From WVYX01 sp039586815 (GTDB taxonomy: Bacteria; Gemmatimonadota; Gemmatimonadetes; Gemmatimonadales; GWC2-71-9): 64,000 nt of DNA. Position 1 is the first letter of the stretch; every line of letters starts with the position of its first letter. The position numbers were made by a program, and so were the translations under genes. The DNA is taken from NCBI GenBank assembly GCA_039586815.1, contig JBDHJR010000016.1, positions 22,405 to 86,404 on the forward strand, in the 5' to 3' direction. Shown here piece by piece: positions 17,330-31,198 of this stretch. The notes under the pieces are model-generated. The model worked only from the letters and a program-made list of their open reading frames with translations. It was not told where the DNA came from and searched no databases.

Positions 17330-18238
17330 CTACCGCAGCCGCGCGGCCATTCTCAGCGCTCCCAGCGGCGGGTCTACCTCCTCGTCTGACACCTGAACGC
17401 GCGGGGCGTCCTGTGCCAGCAGGCCGGCCAGCACGTCGCGCACGGGGGAGCCGGGGTGCATGAGCCCCCCGGCAAGCGCTACGCTCACCGTCTCGTCTTG
17501 CGGGAAGCGCCCCACCAGCGCCGCTACGTGCAGCGCGAGATCCCGACCCGCCTGCTCAACGAGGGTGCCGGCTACCTCGTCGCCTGCCACGGCCGCATCG
17601 CACACCGGCCGTGCTAGGGCCGCCACCTCGTGTGTCGCGGCTTGGCGCGCCCATGCAAGTAGGGCTGCAGTGGAGCCGGCGGCTGTGACCTCCATAAGCC
17701 GCTCCGTCAGCACCGTCCCCGCCGCGCGACCGTCGGCAGCCTGACGCACCGCGCCGAGGGCAGCCCGCGCCAGCGCGTAGCCCGATCCCTCGTCCCCCAC
17801 GTCACGGCCCAGTCCGCCGGCGCGCCACACGTTGTCCTGGGTGTCGCGCCCGAAGGCGATCGAGCCGGAACCGGCCAACAACACGATCCCCGGTGCGCCC
17901 GCGAAGGCCGCTTCCAGTGCGATTGCGGCATCGGTCGTGACCCGGACGGTCACCCCCGTGCCCAACGGCTCAGCGAGCGCCTCGGTGAGCTCGGCACGCG
18001 CCGCCTCGGTGCCGGCTCCGGCCGCCCCTACGACCACCACATCGGGTTGTGCCGCAAGCGCCGCGGGCTCCATTGCGCGCCGCACCGCGTCCCCAATCGC
18101 TGTCGCTGCTGCCGCCGCCCGGCCCGGCCGTACCGCGCCCGGTGCGCCCCGTCCGCGCCCCAGGATGCGCAGCGTTTCGTCGGCCACGACGGCCTCGCTG
18201 TGCGAGGCGCCCGCGTCTACCCCGACCAGCAGCTTCAT
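17330..18238 (-). CDS. BadF/BadG/BcrA-type sugar kinase (GlcNAc/MurNAc kinase-like)
   Basis: A 302-residue ASKHA-fold kinase. The phosphate-1 motif is LLVGVDAGASHSEAVVAD. Phosphate-2 and adenosine motifs are VLLAGSGSIAFGRD and VALAGGLMHPGSPV. The text WRAGGLGRDVGDEGSGYALA is typical of eukaryotic-like GlcNAc kinases and of bacterial MurK. It overlaps the SSS symporter by 4 bases (ATGA), so transport and phosphorylation are coupled. With NagZ and NamZ-like genes within 3 kb upstream, a role in phosphorylating MurNAc and/or GlcNAc released from cell wall is the best inference. No etherase (MurQ) is in the window. Confidence 0.82.
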   Translation of the reverse strand: MKLLVGVDAGASHSEAVVADETLRILGRGRGAPGAVRPGRAAAAATAIGDAVRRAMEPAALAAQPDVVVVGAAGAGTEAARAELTEALAEPLGTGVTVRVTTDAAIALEAAFAGAPGIVLLAGSGSIAFGRDTQDNVWRAGGLGRDVGDEGSGYALARAALGAVRQAADGRAAGTVLTERLMEVTAAGSTAALLAWARQAATHEVAALARPVCDAAVAGDEVAGTLVEQAGRDLALHVAALVGRFPQDETVSVALAGGLMHPGSPVRDVLAGLLAQDAPRVQVSDEEVDPPLGALRMAARLR

Positions 18239-19671
18239 GGGCCGCGCACCAGTCGCCGCAGAGGCGCTGGGATCGAGCCCACGGTTACCGTGATCAGCGT
18301 GCCGAGTGGCACGTACCACGGCCAGGCGAGCTCGGCAAAGGGGCCGGGCTTCACCAGCACGATCAGGACCATCGCCAGGCTGGCTACCACGATGGCCAGC
18401 ACTGCATCTGCTTGTTTGGCGGAGCGGGAAACGCCACCCAGGATGTAGGTGCCCAGCAGCGCGCCGTACGTGATCGACGCAATCGAGAGGGCCAGCTCCA
18501 CCACCGGTTGGTCGGTGGACCGGAAGGAGAGCGCCCCCGCCATCAACACCACCGCCCAACCCACGGTAGCCCAGCGCCCCACGGTGAGCAGGTGCCGGGC
18601 GTCCCGCTTCCCGGTGGCCGAGGCGTAGAAGTCGTGTGTGGTGGCCGAGGCCAGGGAGTTGAGCGAGGAGCTCACCGTGCTCATCGCGGCGGCGAGCAGG
18701 CCCGCGACGACCAGGCCCGCCAGGCCGGCCGGCAGGTGCTCCAGCACGAACGTGGGATAGAGCTGGTCGCCGGACAGTGACGGATCTGCCGCCCCCGCCG
18801 CCCAGATGAATGTCCCTACCAGCAGGAAGAGGCCGAACTGGAGAATCACCAGGATTCCCGAGCCGATGAGGGCCCGCCGCGCGTCGCTCAGATTCCGGGT
18901 TGCGAGCAGCCGCTGCACGATGAGGTGGTCCGTACCGTGCGATGCCGCCGAGAGGAGCGCTCCTCCGATCAGACCGCTCCAGAAGGTGTACGTCGGGCTC
19001 AGCGAAGTTGACCAGTCGAACACGCGCAGCTTGCCTTCGGCCGCCGCCGTCTGCCAGGCGCCGCCGAGGTCGCCGATCAGGATCGACGCAGCCACAATCG
19101 TGGCCACCCCGCCGACCACGTAGATGACCAGCTGCACCACGTCCACCCAAACCACGGCCTTGATGCCTCCGGCCCACGTGTACGCCAGCGTCACGAGCGC
19201 CACGACGATCACGCTGGTCCACACGGGCCAGCCGGTGACTATGGCGAGGGGGATCGCCGTGGCGAACACCCGCACGCTGTCGCCCAGTGCACGGATGCCC
19301 ATGAAGATCGCGGCTGCGATGCGGCGCGTGCCGACCCCGAACCGCGTCTCGAGCCGGGCATATGCGGTCTCCTGCTCGCCGCGGAAGTAGCCGGGAAGCA
19401 GCCAGGCTGACACCGCCACGCGCCCCACCAGGTATCCCAGGGGTAGCTGCAGGAAGGTCAGATCGCCGCGGGCCGCCAGCCCCGGTACCGAGATCACCGT
19501 CAGCGCGGAGGTCTCGGTGGCGACGATGGAGAACATGATGGCCCACCAGGGCAGGGTGCGCCGTCCCAGGAAGTAATCGGATGCGTCGCGCTGGCGGCGG
19601 GTGAAGTAGACACCGATCGCGATGACGGCGGCGAAATAGGCCGCCATCACCAGGACGTCGAGCGCGCTCAC
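18235..19671 (-). CDS. Sodium:solute symporter (SSS family)
   Basis: A 478-residue protein with about 13 predicted membrane helices. The family marks are SDYFLGRRTLPWWAIMFS near the N-terminus, ATETSALTVISVPG with the sodium-site serines/threonines, and the long helix-rich core containing HGTDHLIVQRLLATRNL. The start is GTG 19671. It is translationally coupled to a BadF-type sugar kinase. In Tannerella an SSS transporter (MurT) next to MurK carries MurNAc, so an amino-sugar substrate is a reasonable guess here. Confidence 0.88.
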   Translation of the reverse strand: MSALDVLVMAAYFAAVIAIGVYFTRRQRDASDYFLGRRTLPWWAIMFSIVATETSALTVISVPGLAARGDLTFLQLPLGYLVGRVAVSAWLLPGYFRGEQETAYARLETRFGVGTRRIAAAIFMGIRALGDSVRVFATAIPLAIVTGWPVWTSVIVVALVTLAYTWAGGIKAVVWVDVVQLVIYVVGGVATIVAASILIGDLGGAWQTAAAEGKLRVFDWSTSLSPTYTFWSGLIGGALLSAASHGTDHLIVQRLLATRNLSDARRALIGSGILVILQFGLFLLVGTFIWAAGAADPSLSGDQLYPTFVLEHLPAGLAGLVVAGLLAAAMSTVSSSLNSLASATTHDFYASATGKRDARHLLTVGRWATVGWAVVLMAGALSFRSTDQPVVELALSIASITYGALLGTYILGGVSRSAKQADAVLAIVVASLAMVLIVLVKPGPFAELAWPWYVPLGTLITVTVGSIPAPLRRLVRGP

Positions 19672-19683
19672 CGCGATGACCTC

Positions 19684-19720
19684 CCAAAGAAATGGGGGCC
19701 CGCGTCACGCGCAGGCCCCC
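19684..19720 (-). terminator. Rho-independent terminator of the iscA-like gene
   Basis: On the minus strand GGGGGCC (19720-19714) and GGCCCCC (19700-19694), with further G/C pairs inside, form a stem followed by ATTTCTTT. It lies 30 bases after the iscA-like stop and before the symporter start. Confidence 0.7.
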
Positions 19721-19749
19721 GAGAGCAGTCGGTCAAGGCCGAGGGTCCG

Positions 19750-20112
19750 TCAGGCGGTAAACGAGCTGCCGCACCCGCAGCCGCCGGTGGAGTTCGGATT
19801 GTCGAACGTGAACCCCGAGCCCTGCATGTTCGTCACGTAGTCGATGGTCGTGCCGTTGAGATACTGGGCGCTGAAAGCGTCCATAAACACCCTGATGCCG
19901 TTGACGTCCGCCACCATATCGTCGTCCAGCGGCCGCTCTTCGATGTTGAGTCCGTAGCGGAAGCCCGAGCACCCACCGGGCAACACGGCAACTCGCAGAC
20001 CGGCGCTGTCCTGCGGTACGTCCTCCTGCTCCATGAACTTCGTTACCTGTGCGACGGCTTCCTTCGTCAGGTTGACCTGGACCGTCGCTTCAGGGCGCTG
20101 AGTCGTAGTCAT
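19750..20112 (-). CDS. erpA: A-type iron-sulfur cluster carrier (IscA/ErpA/HesB)
   Basis: A 120-residue protein of usual length. The three cluster-binding cysteines are present: C48 in LPGGCSGFRYGL and C112/C114 in STGGCGCGSSF. It accepts a 2Fe-2S or 4Fe-4S cluster and delivers it to target enzymes in the cytoplasm. It has its own promoter and terminator, so it is a single-gene unit lodged inside the cell-wall salvage region. ErpA versus IscA cannot be told apart from sequence alone. Confidence 0.92.
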   Translation of the reverse strand: MTTTQRPEATVQVNLTKEAVAQVTKFMEQEDVPQDSAGLRVAVLPGGCSGFRYGLNIEERPLDDDMVADVNGIRVFMDAFSAQYLNGTTIDYVTNMQGSGFTFDNPNSTGGCGCGSSFTA

Positions 20113-20136
20113 GCTCGCTCCTCCCGTCGAGCGCGC

Positions 20137-20165
20137 AAGTTAGAGAGTACCTGGATGAGTGTCAA
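20137..20165 (-). promoter_or_regulatory. Sigma-70 promoter of the iscA-like gene
   Basis: On the minus strand a perfect TTGACA (20165-20160), a 17-base spacer and TAACTT (20142-20137). The ribosome site GGGAGGAG follows just before ATG 20112. Confidence 0.6.
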
Positions 20166-20249
20166 CGCCGACATGCCGCAAGGCGTTATCGAAGCGTGAG
20201 TTAAGCGCTGCAACGGTAAACGTGGGAAAGGACTGCGGGGTTCCCGCCC

Positions 20250-23099
<2,850 letters not shown>

Positions 23100-23108
<9 letters not shown>

Positions 23109-24311
23109 GGACTGGCGTTCTGCGCGATGGCGCTCGTGGTTGTGAGTTGCGCCGAGCCCCCTCCCGCAAGGCTCGTCGTGCGGCCGGGCATCGAGGTGCT
23201 GCTGGCCGACAGTGCCCACCTAATCGCCGGCCGCCGCGTCGGACTGCTGACCAACCAGACCGGGATCGACCGCTCGGGCACCAGCGACGTGCAGCTGCTG
23301 CTCGATGCCGGTGCGCAAGTTACAGCGATTTTCGCCCCCGAGCACGGATACCGCGGAGTGCTGGACGAGGAGCTCATCGCCCACGGGCACGACTCGGCCG
23401 CCGGGCTCGAAGTCTTCAGCCTCTACGGCAACGTGCGGGCGCCGGCGCCCGAGATGCTGCATAATGTCGATGTCTTGCTCGTCGACCTGCACGACGTCGG
23501 AACGCGGCCCTACACCTTCATCTCGACCACTTTGCTGGCCATGCAGAGTGCCGCCGCTGAGGCTGTCGCCGTGCTGGTGCTGGACCGGCCCAATCCGATC
23601 GGCGGCGTGAAGGTGCAGGGACCCGTGTTCGACACGACTTACTCCGGGTTCGTCGGAATGCTGCCGGTGGCGCAGCGCCATGGCATGACGCTGGGCGAGC
23701 TGGCGACGCTCGGCAACGACTGGCTCGACATAGGTGCCGACCTGACCGTGGTTCCGGCAGATGGGTGGGTGCGGGGATTGTGGTTCGACCAGACGGAGCT
23801 TCCCTGGGTGCGACCCTCTCCCAGCATGCCGGACCTGGAGAGCGCCTCGCACTATCCGGGACTGGTACTGTTCGAGGCCACGAGCCTCTCCGTGGGGCGG
23901 GGGACGCCGGTAGCGTTCCAGGTGATCGGCGCGCCGTGGCTCGACGCCGAGGGCGTGATCGCCCGGGTCGGAGCGCTGGAGGGGGTGTTCCTGACCGACA
24001 CCGTGATCCGACCGGAAGCGCCGCCCGACGGGAAGTACGCCGACTCCACGGTGCGGGCGGTGCGGCTGCTGGTCACCGACAGGGAGACCTATGATCCGGT
24101 GGCCGCGGCGGTTGCCCTGCTGGGTGCCGTCGCCGAGCTGCACGGGGACGAGTTGCAGGTTGGGGAGAGACGCTTGGCTCAACTCATCGGGACCGACGCG
24201 GTGTGGAGCGCGCTGCGGGAGGGAGCGTCGCCGGCGGAGATCGTGGGGTCGTGGGGGGAGCCGCTGGAGGAGTTCATGCGTAAGCGAAAGGGGTACCTGC
24301 TCTATCCCTGA
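23100..24311 (+). CDS. namZ: DUF1343 / NamZ-like exo-beta-N-acetylmuramidase, lipoprotein
   Basis: A 403-residue lipoprotein with signal peptide and lipobox-like VVVSC (C17). Family marks are GRRVGLLTNQTGIDRSGTSD, FAPEHGYRG, SLYGNVRAP, VDLHDVGTRPYTFISTT, LDRPNPIGG and PSPSMPDLESASHYPG. NamZ clips terminal MurNAc from peptidoglycan glycans. The ATG at 23100 has GAGGAG upstream. Remarkably, it starts 9 bases inside the 5' end of the divergent nagZ-like gene, so there is no intergenic promoter region. Together with the NagZ-like protein it would release alternating MurNAc and GlcNAc. Confidence 0.85.
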
Positions 24312-24353
24312 GCGGAGAACGGGACCAGGGAGCGGTGCCCGGGAGTGTCGTGC

Positions 24354-24396
24354 CGTTCCCGCTTCCCCGTTCCCCCTTCCCCGGGGCTGGGGAAGT
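24354..24396. repeat. Pyrimidine-rich tract with small inverted repeat
   Basis: A run of C/T-rich units (TTCCCGCTTCCCCGTTCCCC type) ends in the inverted repeat CTTCCCC (24377-24383) and GGGGAAG (24390-24396). It lies between the namZ-like stop and the phosphatidyltransferase start. A longer element of the same composition is at 29763-29840. Confidence 0.6.
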
Positions 24397-24458
24397 GCGG
24401 TGCGGCTGGCTCCAAGCCCGCCCCTCCGTTATTCTTACCGGTCCATCACGGTATTGTA

Positions 24459-25157
24459 ATGTCGCTGATTCCCCGTTTCGTGCGCCGCGGTTTCGAGGCC
24501 ATCCTCAGCCCGCTGGTGAACCGCCTGGTGGCTTGGCACGTCAGTCCCAATGCCATCACCACCGTGGGCACGCTGGTCCTCGTCGGATCGGCCGTCGCCT
24601 TCGGTGTGGGCGAGGCGCGGCTGGGTGGCTTTCTGCTGCTGCTCTCCGGCGTGTGCGACATGCTGGACGGGCGCGTGGCGCGCAAGGCCGGCGGAGTCAC
24701 GAAGTTCGGCGCTTTCTACGATTCGACGCTGGACCGGGTGGGCGATGCCGCGCTGTTCACGGGCATCCTGCTGTACTTCGTGGCCGGCGGCGTGCCGCAG
24801 CCCTGGGTCGTGCCGGGAGCCGCGGTCGCGGCGGTCGCGCTGGGCGCAACCCTGATCGTGTCGTACGCACGGGCCAGAGCCGAAGGGCTGGAGCTTGAGT
24901 GCAAGGTGGGCATCGCTCAGCGCGCGGAGCGGGTGCTCGGGCTCGGCGTGCCGACCCTGTTCTTCGGTGCCGGACCGAACGGCTACATGCTGTTGGGCAT
25001 CGTCGCGGTACTGGCGGTGCTGGCGCTGATCACCGTGGTGCAACGTATGGTTCACGTTCGCAAGATCACGCGGCGCAAGGCCCGGGCGACGCAGTCCCGC
25101 TGGCAGGCGCCCGCGTTCGCAGATATGTCGTCAGAGAAAGGACCTAGTGGTGACTGA
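24459..25157 (+). CDS. CDP-alcohol phosphatidyltransferase, probable phosphatidylinositol(-phosphate) synthase
   Basis: A 232-residue integral membrane enzyme with about six helices. The complete catalytic signature is present in DMLDGRVARKAGG and FGAFYDSTLDRVGD (D-x2-D-G-x2-A-R-x8-G-x3-D-x3-D). It transfers a phosphatidyl group from CDP-diacylglycerol to an alcohol. The acceptor is inferred from context: the next gene, which overlaps by 11 bases, makes myo-inositol-phosphate. So it probably makes phosphatidylinositol phosphate as in actinobacteria and Bacteroides. The start ATG 24459 lacks an obvious Shine-Dalgarno. Confidence 0.85.
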   Translation: MSLIPRFVRRGFEAILSPLVNRLVAWHVSPNAITTVGTLVLVGSAVAFGVGEARLGGFLLLLSGVCDMLDGRVARKAGGVTKFGAFYDSTLDRVGDAALFTGILLYFVAGGVPQPWVVPGAAVAAVALGATLIVSYARARAEGLELECKVGIAQRAERVLGLGVPTLFFGAGPNGYMLLGIVAVLAVLALITVVQRMVHVRKITRRKARATQSRWQAPAFADMSSEKGPSGD

Positions 25158-26481
25158 GGCAATCAAGAAGGACGTGGCTCCGGCCGACGGCACGCTCGGT
25201 GTGCTGCTTGTGGGGCTCGGGGCCGTGGCGACGACGTTCGTCGCCGGCGTAGAGAATATCAGGCGCGGGCACGCGAAGGCCATCGGCTCGCTCGGCAAGT
25301 TGGCAACGATCCGCCTAGGCAAGCGCACCGAGGGGCGCTCTCCGTTGATCGAGGACTTCGTGCCGCTGGCCTCGCTGGACGATATGGTGTTCGGGGCGTG
25401 GGATCCGATTCCCGACGACGCCTACGAGTCGTGCAAGGTATCGGGGGTGCTGGACACCCCGCACATCGAGCCCATCAAAGACTTCCTGCAGACCATCAAG
25501 CCGATGCCGGCGGTGTTCGACAGCCACTATGTGAAGCGGCTTGACGGCCCCAACGTGAAGCAGGGGAAGAGCAAGCGGGACCTGGCCGAGCAGCTGCGCG
25601 AGGACATTCGGAACTTCAAGGCACAGCACAAGTGCGACCGATTGGTCCTGGTGTGGTGCGCGTCCACCGAGGTGTTCATCCAGCCCGGACCGGCCCACGA
25701 GTCGCTGGCGGCGTTCGAGGCGGCGATGGACGCCAACGACGACACTATCGCACCTTCGATGCTGTACGCTTGGGCCAGCCTCATGGAGGGCGTGCCCTTT
25801 GCAAACGGCGCCCCCAATCTGACGGTCGACACGCAGGCGATGCAGGAGCTGGCCGAGCTGAAGGGTGTCGCGATCTGCGGCAAGGATTTCAAGACGGGCC
25901 AGACCCTCATGAAGACGGTTCTCTCCCCGATGCTCAAGGCACGCATGCTGGGGCTCTCGGGGTGGTACTCCACCAACATCCTGGGGAACCGGGACGGGGA
26001 GGTGCTGGACGATCCCGAGTCGTTCAAGACCAAGGAGGAGTCCAAGCTCGGGGTGCTGGAGCACATCCTGCAGCCTTCCATGTACCCCGATCTGTACGGC
26101 GACATCTACCACAAGGTGCGGATCAACTACTATCCGCCCCGCGGGGACAACAAGGAGGGGTGGGACAACATCGACATCTTCGGGTGGCTCGGCTATCCGA
26201 TGCAGATCAAGATCGACTTCCTCTGCCGCGACTCGATTCTGGCAGCGCCCATCGTGCTGGACCTCGCGCTGTTCCTCGACCTGGCACAGCGTGCCGGGAT
26301 GGTGGGGATCCAGGAGTGGCTGTCGTTCTACTTCAAGAGCCCGATGGCGGCGCGGGGCTTGAACCCGGAACACGACCTGTTCATTCAGCAAACCAAGCTG
26401 AAGAACACGCTGCGCTGGTTGATGGGTGAGGACCAGATCACCCATCTCGGGATCGAGTACTACGAATTCGAGAAGGTGTGA
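25147..26481 (+). CDS. ino1: Inositol-3-phosphate synthase
   Basis: A 444-residue NAD-dependent enzyme that turns glucose-6-phosphate into myo-inositol-phosphate. The NAD-binding GVLLVGLGAVATTFVAGV, the catalytic region GKDFKTGQTLMKT with the conserved Lys, and SGWYSTNILGNRDGEVL and IKIDFLCRDSILAAP are all typical. Start is GTG 25147 or GTG 25150 with AAAGGA upstream, inside the end of the phosphatidyltransferase gene. The pair therefore forms an inositol-lipid synthesis unit. The following cupredoxin gene overlaps by 4 bases. Confidence 0.93.
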   Translation: MVTEAIKKDVAPADGTLGVLLVGLGAVATTFVAGVENIRRGHAKAIGSLGKLATIRLGKRTEGRSPLIEDFVPLASLDDMVFGAWDPIPDDAYESCKVSGVLDTPHIEPIKDFLQTIKPMPAVFDSHYVKRLDGPNVKQGKSKRDLAEQLREDIRNFKAQHKCDRLVLVWCASTEVFIQPGPAHESLAAFEAAMDANDDTIAPSMLYAWASLMEGVPFANGAPNLTVDTQAMQELAELKGVAICGKDFKTGQTLMKTVLSPMLKARMLGLSGWYSTNILGNRDGEVLDDPESFKTKEESKLGVLEHILQPSMYPDLYGDIYHKVRINYYPPRGDNKEGWDNIDIFGWLGYPMQIKIDFLCRDSILAAPIVLDLALFLDLAQRAGMVGIQEWLSFYFKSPMAARGLNPEHDLFIQQTKLKNTLRWLMGEDQITHLGIEYYEFEKV

Positions 26482-26898
26482 GTACCGCCGATCTCGTAGT
26501 CATCGTCATCGGCCTCACGCTCATCCTGGTCGAACTGTGGTTCTTCCTGGGTAAGCGACAGGTCCCCGGGTCCGCACCGCCCAAGGGCGGCGTGCAGGAG
26601 CTCCGCATCGTGGTGCGCGACGGCTACAACCCCGCGACCGTGACCGTGGAAGCAGGCCGCCCGGTGCGCCTGCTGTTCTACCGCGACGAGACGAACGAGT
26701 GCTCGGAGCGCGTGATATTCGATGGCCTAGGTGTGGACCAGGAACTGGCAGCCTTCAAGACCACCCCGATCCAGTTCACGCCCAAGGAACCGGGCGACTA
26801 CCCGTTCCGCTGCGGCAAGTCCGTGATGCGGGGGCGCGTCGTGGCGCAAGTAGGGCGTGAGAGCGCCCGCGCCAACCTCGGCAAGGGACATGTGAAGC

Positions 26899-26906
<8 letters not shown>
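26478..26906 (+). CDS. Membrane-anchored cupredoxin-domain protein
   Basis: A 142-residue protein: one N-terminal membrane helix (about 5-25, LVVIVIGLTLILVELWFFLG) and a cupredoxin domain (ELRIVVRDGYNPATVTVEAG, then IQFTPKEPGDYPFRCG). Candidate copper ligands are Cys in NECSERVIF and Cys/Met in RCGKSVMRG; the usual His ligands of blue copper proteins are not obvious, so it may be a Cys/Met copper(I) binder rather than an electron carrier. GTGA overlap with ino1 and an 8-base overlap with the copper ATPase gene point to a role as partner of that pump. Confidence 0.8.
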
Positions 26907-29451
<2,545 letters not shown>

Positions 29452-29456
29452 CGCAC

Positions 29457-29747
29457 ATGCGGTACTTCCATCGTACATCTGTCGCGCCCGACGACGTGCT
29501 GGCCGAGGCCGATGCGTACTTCGGGGAGCGGCTCGAGTGCTCTGACGCCGGCGACCGCCACCGCAGCTTCGGCGGCACGATCGGTCGCATCGACCTCAAG
29601 GTGGAGGCCGAGGGCGGGCACTACACGCTGATCACCGTGGTTACAGACCAGGTGGGGGAGAGCGAGGCGGACAAGGTGGCCAAGCGCTTCCTCGGTCTGG
29701 TGCACAAGCGGGCGGAGCCGGAGCACGAGGTCAAGGGAGCGTATTAG
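29457..29747 (+). CDS. Hypothetical protein
   Basis: A 96-residue protein beginning MRYFHRTSVAPDDVLAEAD, five bases after copA. It is soluble, with an alternating strand pattern (IGRIDLKVEAEGGHYTLITVV) and a C-terminal helix. It has one Cys and several His (RYFH, DRHR, GGHY, LVHKR). I recognise no family. Its place between copA and copZ suggests some link to copper handling, but nothing in the sequence proves it. Confidence 0.65.
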   Translation: MRYFHRTSVAPDDVLAEADAYFGERLECSDAGDRHRSFGGTIGRIDLKVEAEGGHYTLITVVTDQVGESEADKVAKRFLGLVHKRAEPEHEVKGAY

Positions 29748-29762
29748 GCGCCCCAACGCCCC

Positions 29763-29840
29763 GGGGAAGAGGGAAAAGGGAAGGGGGAAGGGTACTGCGG
29801 CATCGTCGTACCCTTCCCTCTTCCCCCTTCTCATTTCCCC
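29763..29840. repeat. Long polypurine/polypyrimidine inverted repeat
   Basis: A purine arm (29763-29795, ending GGGAAGGGTAC) and a pyrimidine arm (29808-29840, beginning GTACCCTTCCC) flank a 12-base loop. The inner 11 base pairs are perfect and pairing continues outward with few mismatches for about 25 pairs. It lies between two copper-related genes. It could form a transcript hairpin or a triplex-type structure. Confidence 0.85.
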
Positions 29841-29879
29841 TGAGATCGGAACCTGAGTGAGGCGAGGAACTGAGGACTG

Positions 29880-30092
29880 ATGGCATCAACCAAACTCACG
29901 ATCACCGGCATGACCTGCGAGCACTGCGTCGCAAAGGTCGAGAAGGCGCTCAAGAACGTGGACGGCGTGTGGGGCGTCTTCGTGGATCTCGACGGGGGCG
30001 CGGCCGAGGTGGACTTCGACGACGCCAAGGCCGCGGCGAACCAGCTCACCGAAGCGGTGCAGGCCGCAGGCTACGAGGCCACGGTTGGCTGA
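29880..30092 (+). CDS. copZ: CopZ-like heavy-metal-associated chaperone
   Basis: A 70-residue single heavy-metal domain with the copper site C13/C16 in ITGMTCEHCVAKVEKAL and a normal beta-alpha-beta pattern to the end (EAVQAAGYEATVG). It is expected to carry Cu(I) in the cytoplasm to CopA. It is separated from copA by a small gene and a large inverted repeat, and its end overlaps the TTG start of the E1-beta gene by 8 bases. Confidence 0.93.
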   Translation: MASTKLTITGMTCEHCVAKVEKALKNVDGVWGVFVDLDGGAAEVDFDDAKAAANQLTEAVQAAGYEATVG

Positions 30093-31065
30093 GGTCACCT
30101 ACCTCGAGGCCCTGCGTCAGGGCCTGTGGGAGGAGATGGAGCGCGACGAGCGCGTCTTCATACTGGGCGAGGACGTGGGGGCGTACGGCGGTGCCTTCAA
30201 GCTCACCGATGGATTCCTCGAGCAGTTCGGTGCCGACCGCGTGATCGACACGCCCATCAGCGAGTCGGCCATCGTGGGAGCCGCGGCCGGTGCCGCCCAC
30301 ATGGGCATGCGGCCGGTGGCGGAGATGCAGTTCATCGACTTCATCGCGGCGGCGTACGACATCCTCACCAACTACGTGGCCACGGCGCGCTACCGCGCCG
30401 GTCTCGCGACGCCGATGGTGGTGCGTGGACCGTCGGGGGGGTACGTGCGCGGCGGACCGTTCCACTCCCAGATGCCCGAGGCGGCCTTCTTCCATACCCC
30501 GGGACTCAAGCTCGTCTGCCCGGCCACGGTGCGGGATGCCAAGGGACTCATCAAGGCGGCGATCCGGGACGAGGATCCTGTCATCTACTTCGAGCACAAG
30601 TTCCTGTACCGCCGCATCAAGGAGGACCTGCCCGAGGACGAGGAGATCCTCACTCCGATCGGTGAGGCGCGTATCGCACGCGAAGGAACCGATCTCACGA
30701 TCGTCACATGGTCGGCCATGGTGTGGAAGGCCCTGGAAGCAGCCGAGCAGGTTGCTGCCGGCGACGGTGCCTCGGTCGAGGTGCTGGACCTGCGCAGCCT
30801 GCTGCCGCTCGACGATGCCGCGATCGTCGCGTCGGTGCGGAAAACCAACCGCCTGCTGGTCGTGCACGAGGATACCGGGACGGGTGGGGTCGCCGGCGAA
30901 ATCACCGCTCGGGTCAACGAACAGGCCTTCGAGTGGCTCGACGCACCCGTGCGGCGCGTGACGGCGCGCGATGCGCCGCTACCGTACGCGGCGCAGCTGG
31001 AGGACCACGTGTTGCCGCAGACGGAAGAGATAGTGGCGGCCGCGCGGGAGCTGCTGGCGTATTAG
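30085..31065 (+). CDS. pdhB: 2-oxoacid (pyruvate-type) dehydrogenase E1 component, beta subunit
   Basis: A 326-residue E1-beta subunit. Landmarks are VFILGEDVGAYGGAFKLT, DRVIDTPISESAIVGAAAG, MQFIDFIAAAYDIL and GGPFHSQMPEAAFFHTPGL; the C-terminal transketolase domain ends VHEDTGTGGVAGEI and so on. With an alpha subunit it decarboxylates a 2-oxoacid using thiamine diphosphate. No alpha-subunit gene lies next to it; instead it begins with TTG 30085 inside copZ. Branched-chain oxoacids are an alternative substrate. E2 follows 133 bases later. Confidence 0.92.
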   Translation: MAEVTYLEALRQGLWEEMERDERVFILGEDVGAYGGAFKLTDGFLEQFGADRVIDTPISESAIVGAAAGAAHMGMRPVAEMQFIDFIAAAYDILTNYVATARYRAGLATPMVVRGPSGGYVRGGPFHSQMPEAAFFHTPGLKLVCPATVRDAKGLIKAAIRDEDPVIYFEHKFLYRRIKEDLPEDEEILTPIGEARIAREGTDLTIVTWSAMVWKALEAAEQVAAGDGASVEVLDLRSLLPLDDAAIVASVRKTNRLLVVHEDTGTGGVAGEITARVNEQAFEWLDAPVRRVTARDAPLPYAAQLEDHVLPQTEEIVAAARELLAY

Positions 31066-31198
31066 GCAATGTGGGGGGCAAGCTGCACTGGCACGCCGGT
31101 GGGGGCAGCGAGGCAGTGCCCCGCCCGAAGCTCCCGCATCCGTCGGGTTGCGGGTATGTTGGTAGACTACTGAATCACCGAGTGTGCAGGAGAGCAGC

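Noticed and set aside
18239..19708. N-terminal extension of the sugar kinase through the symporter region on the minus strand
   Set aside because: The upstream part is the out-of-frame reading of the SSS symporter; the kinase starts at ATG 18238.
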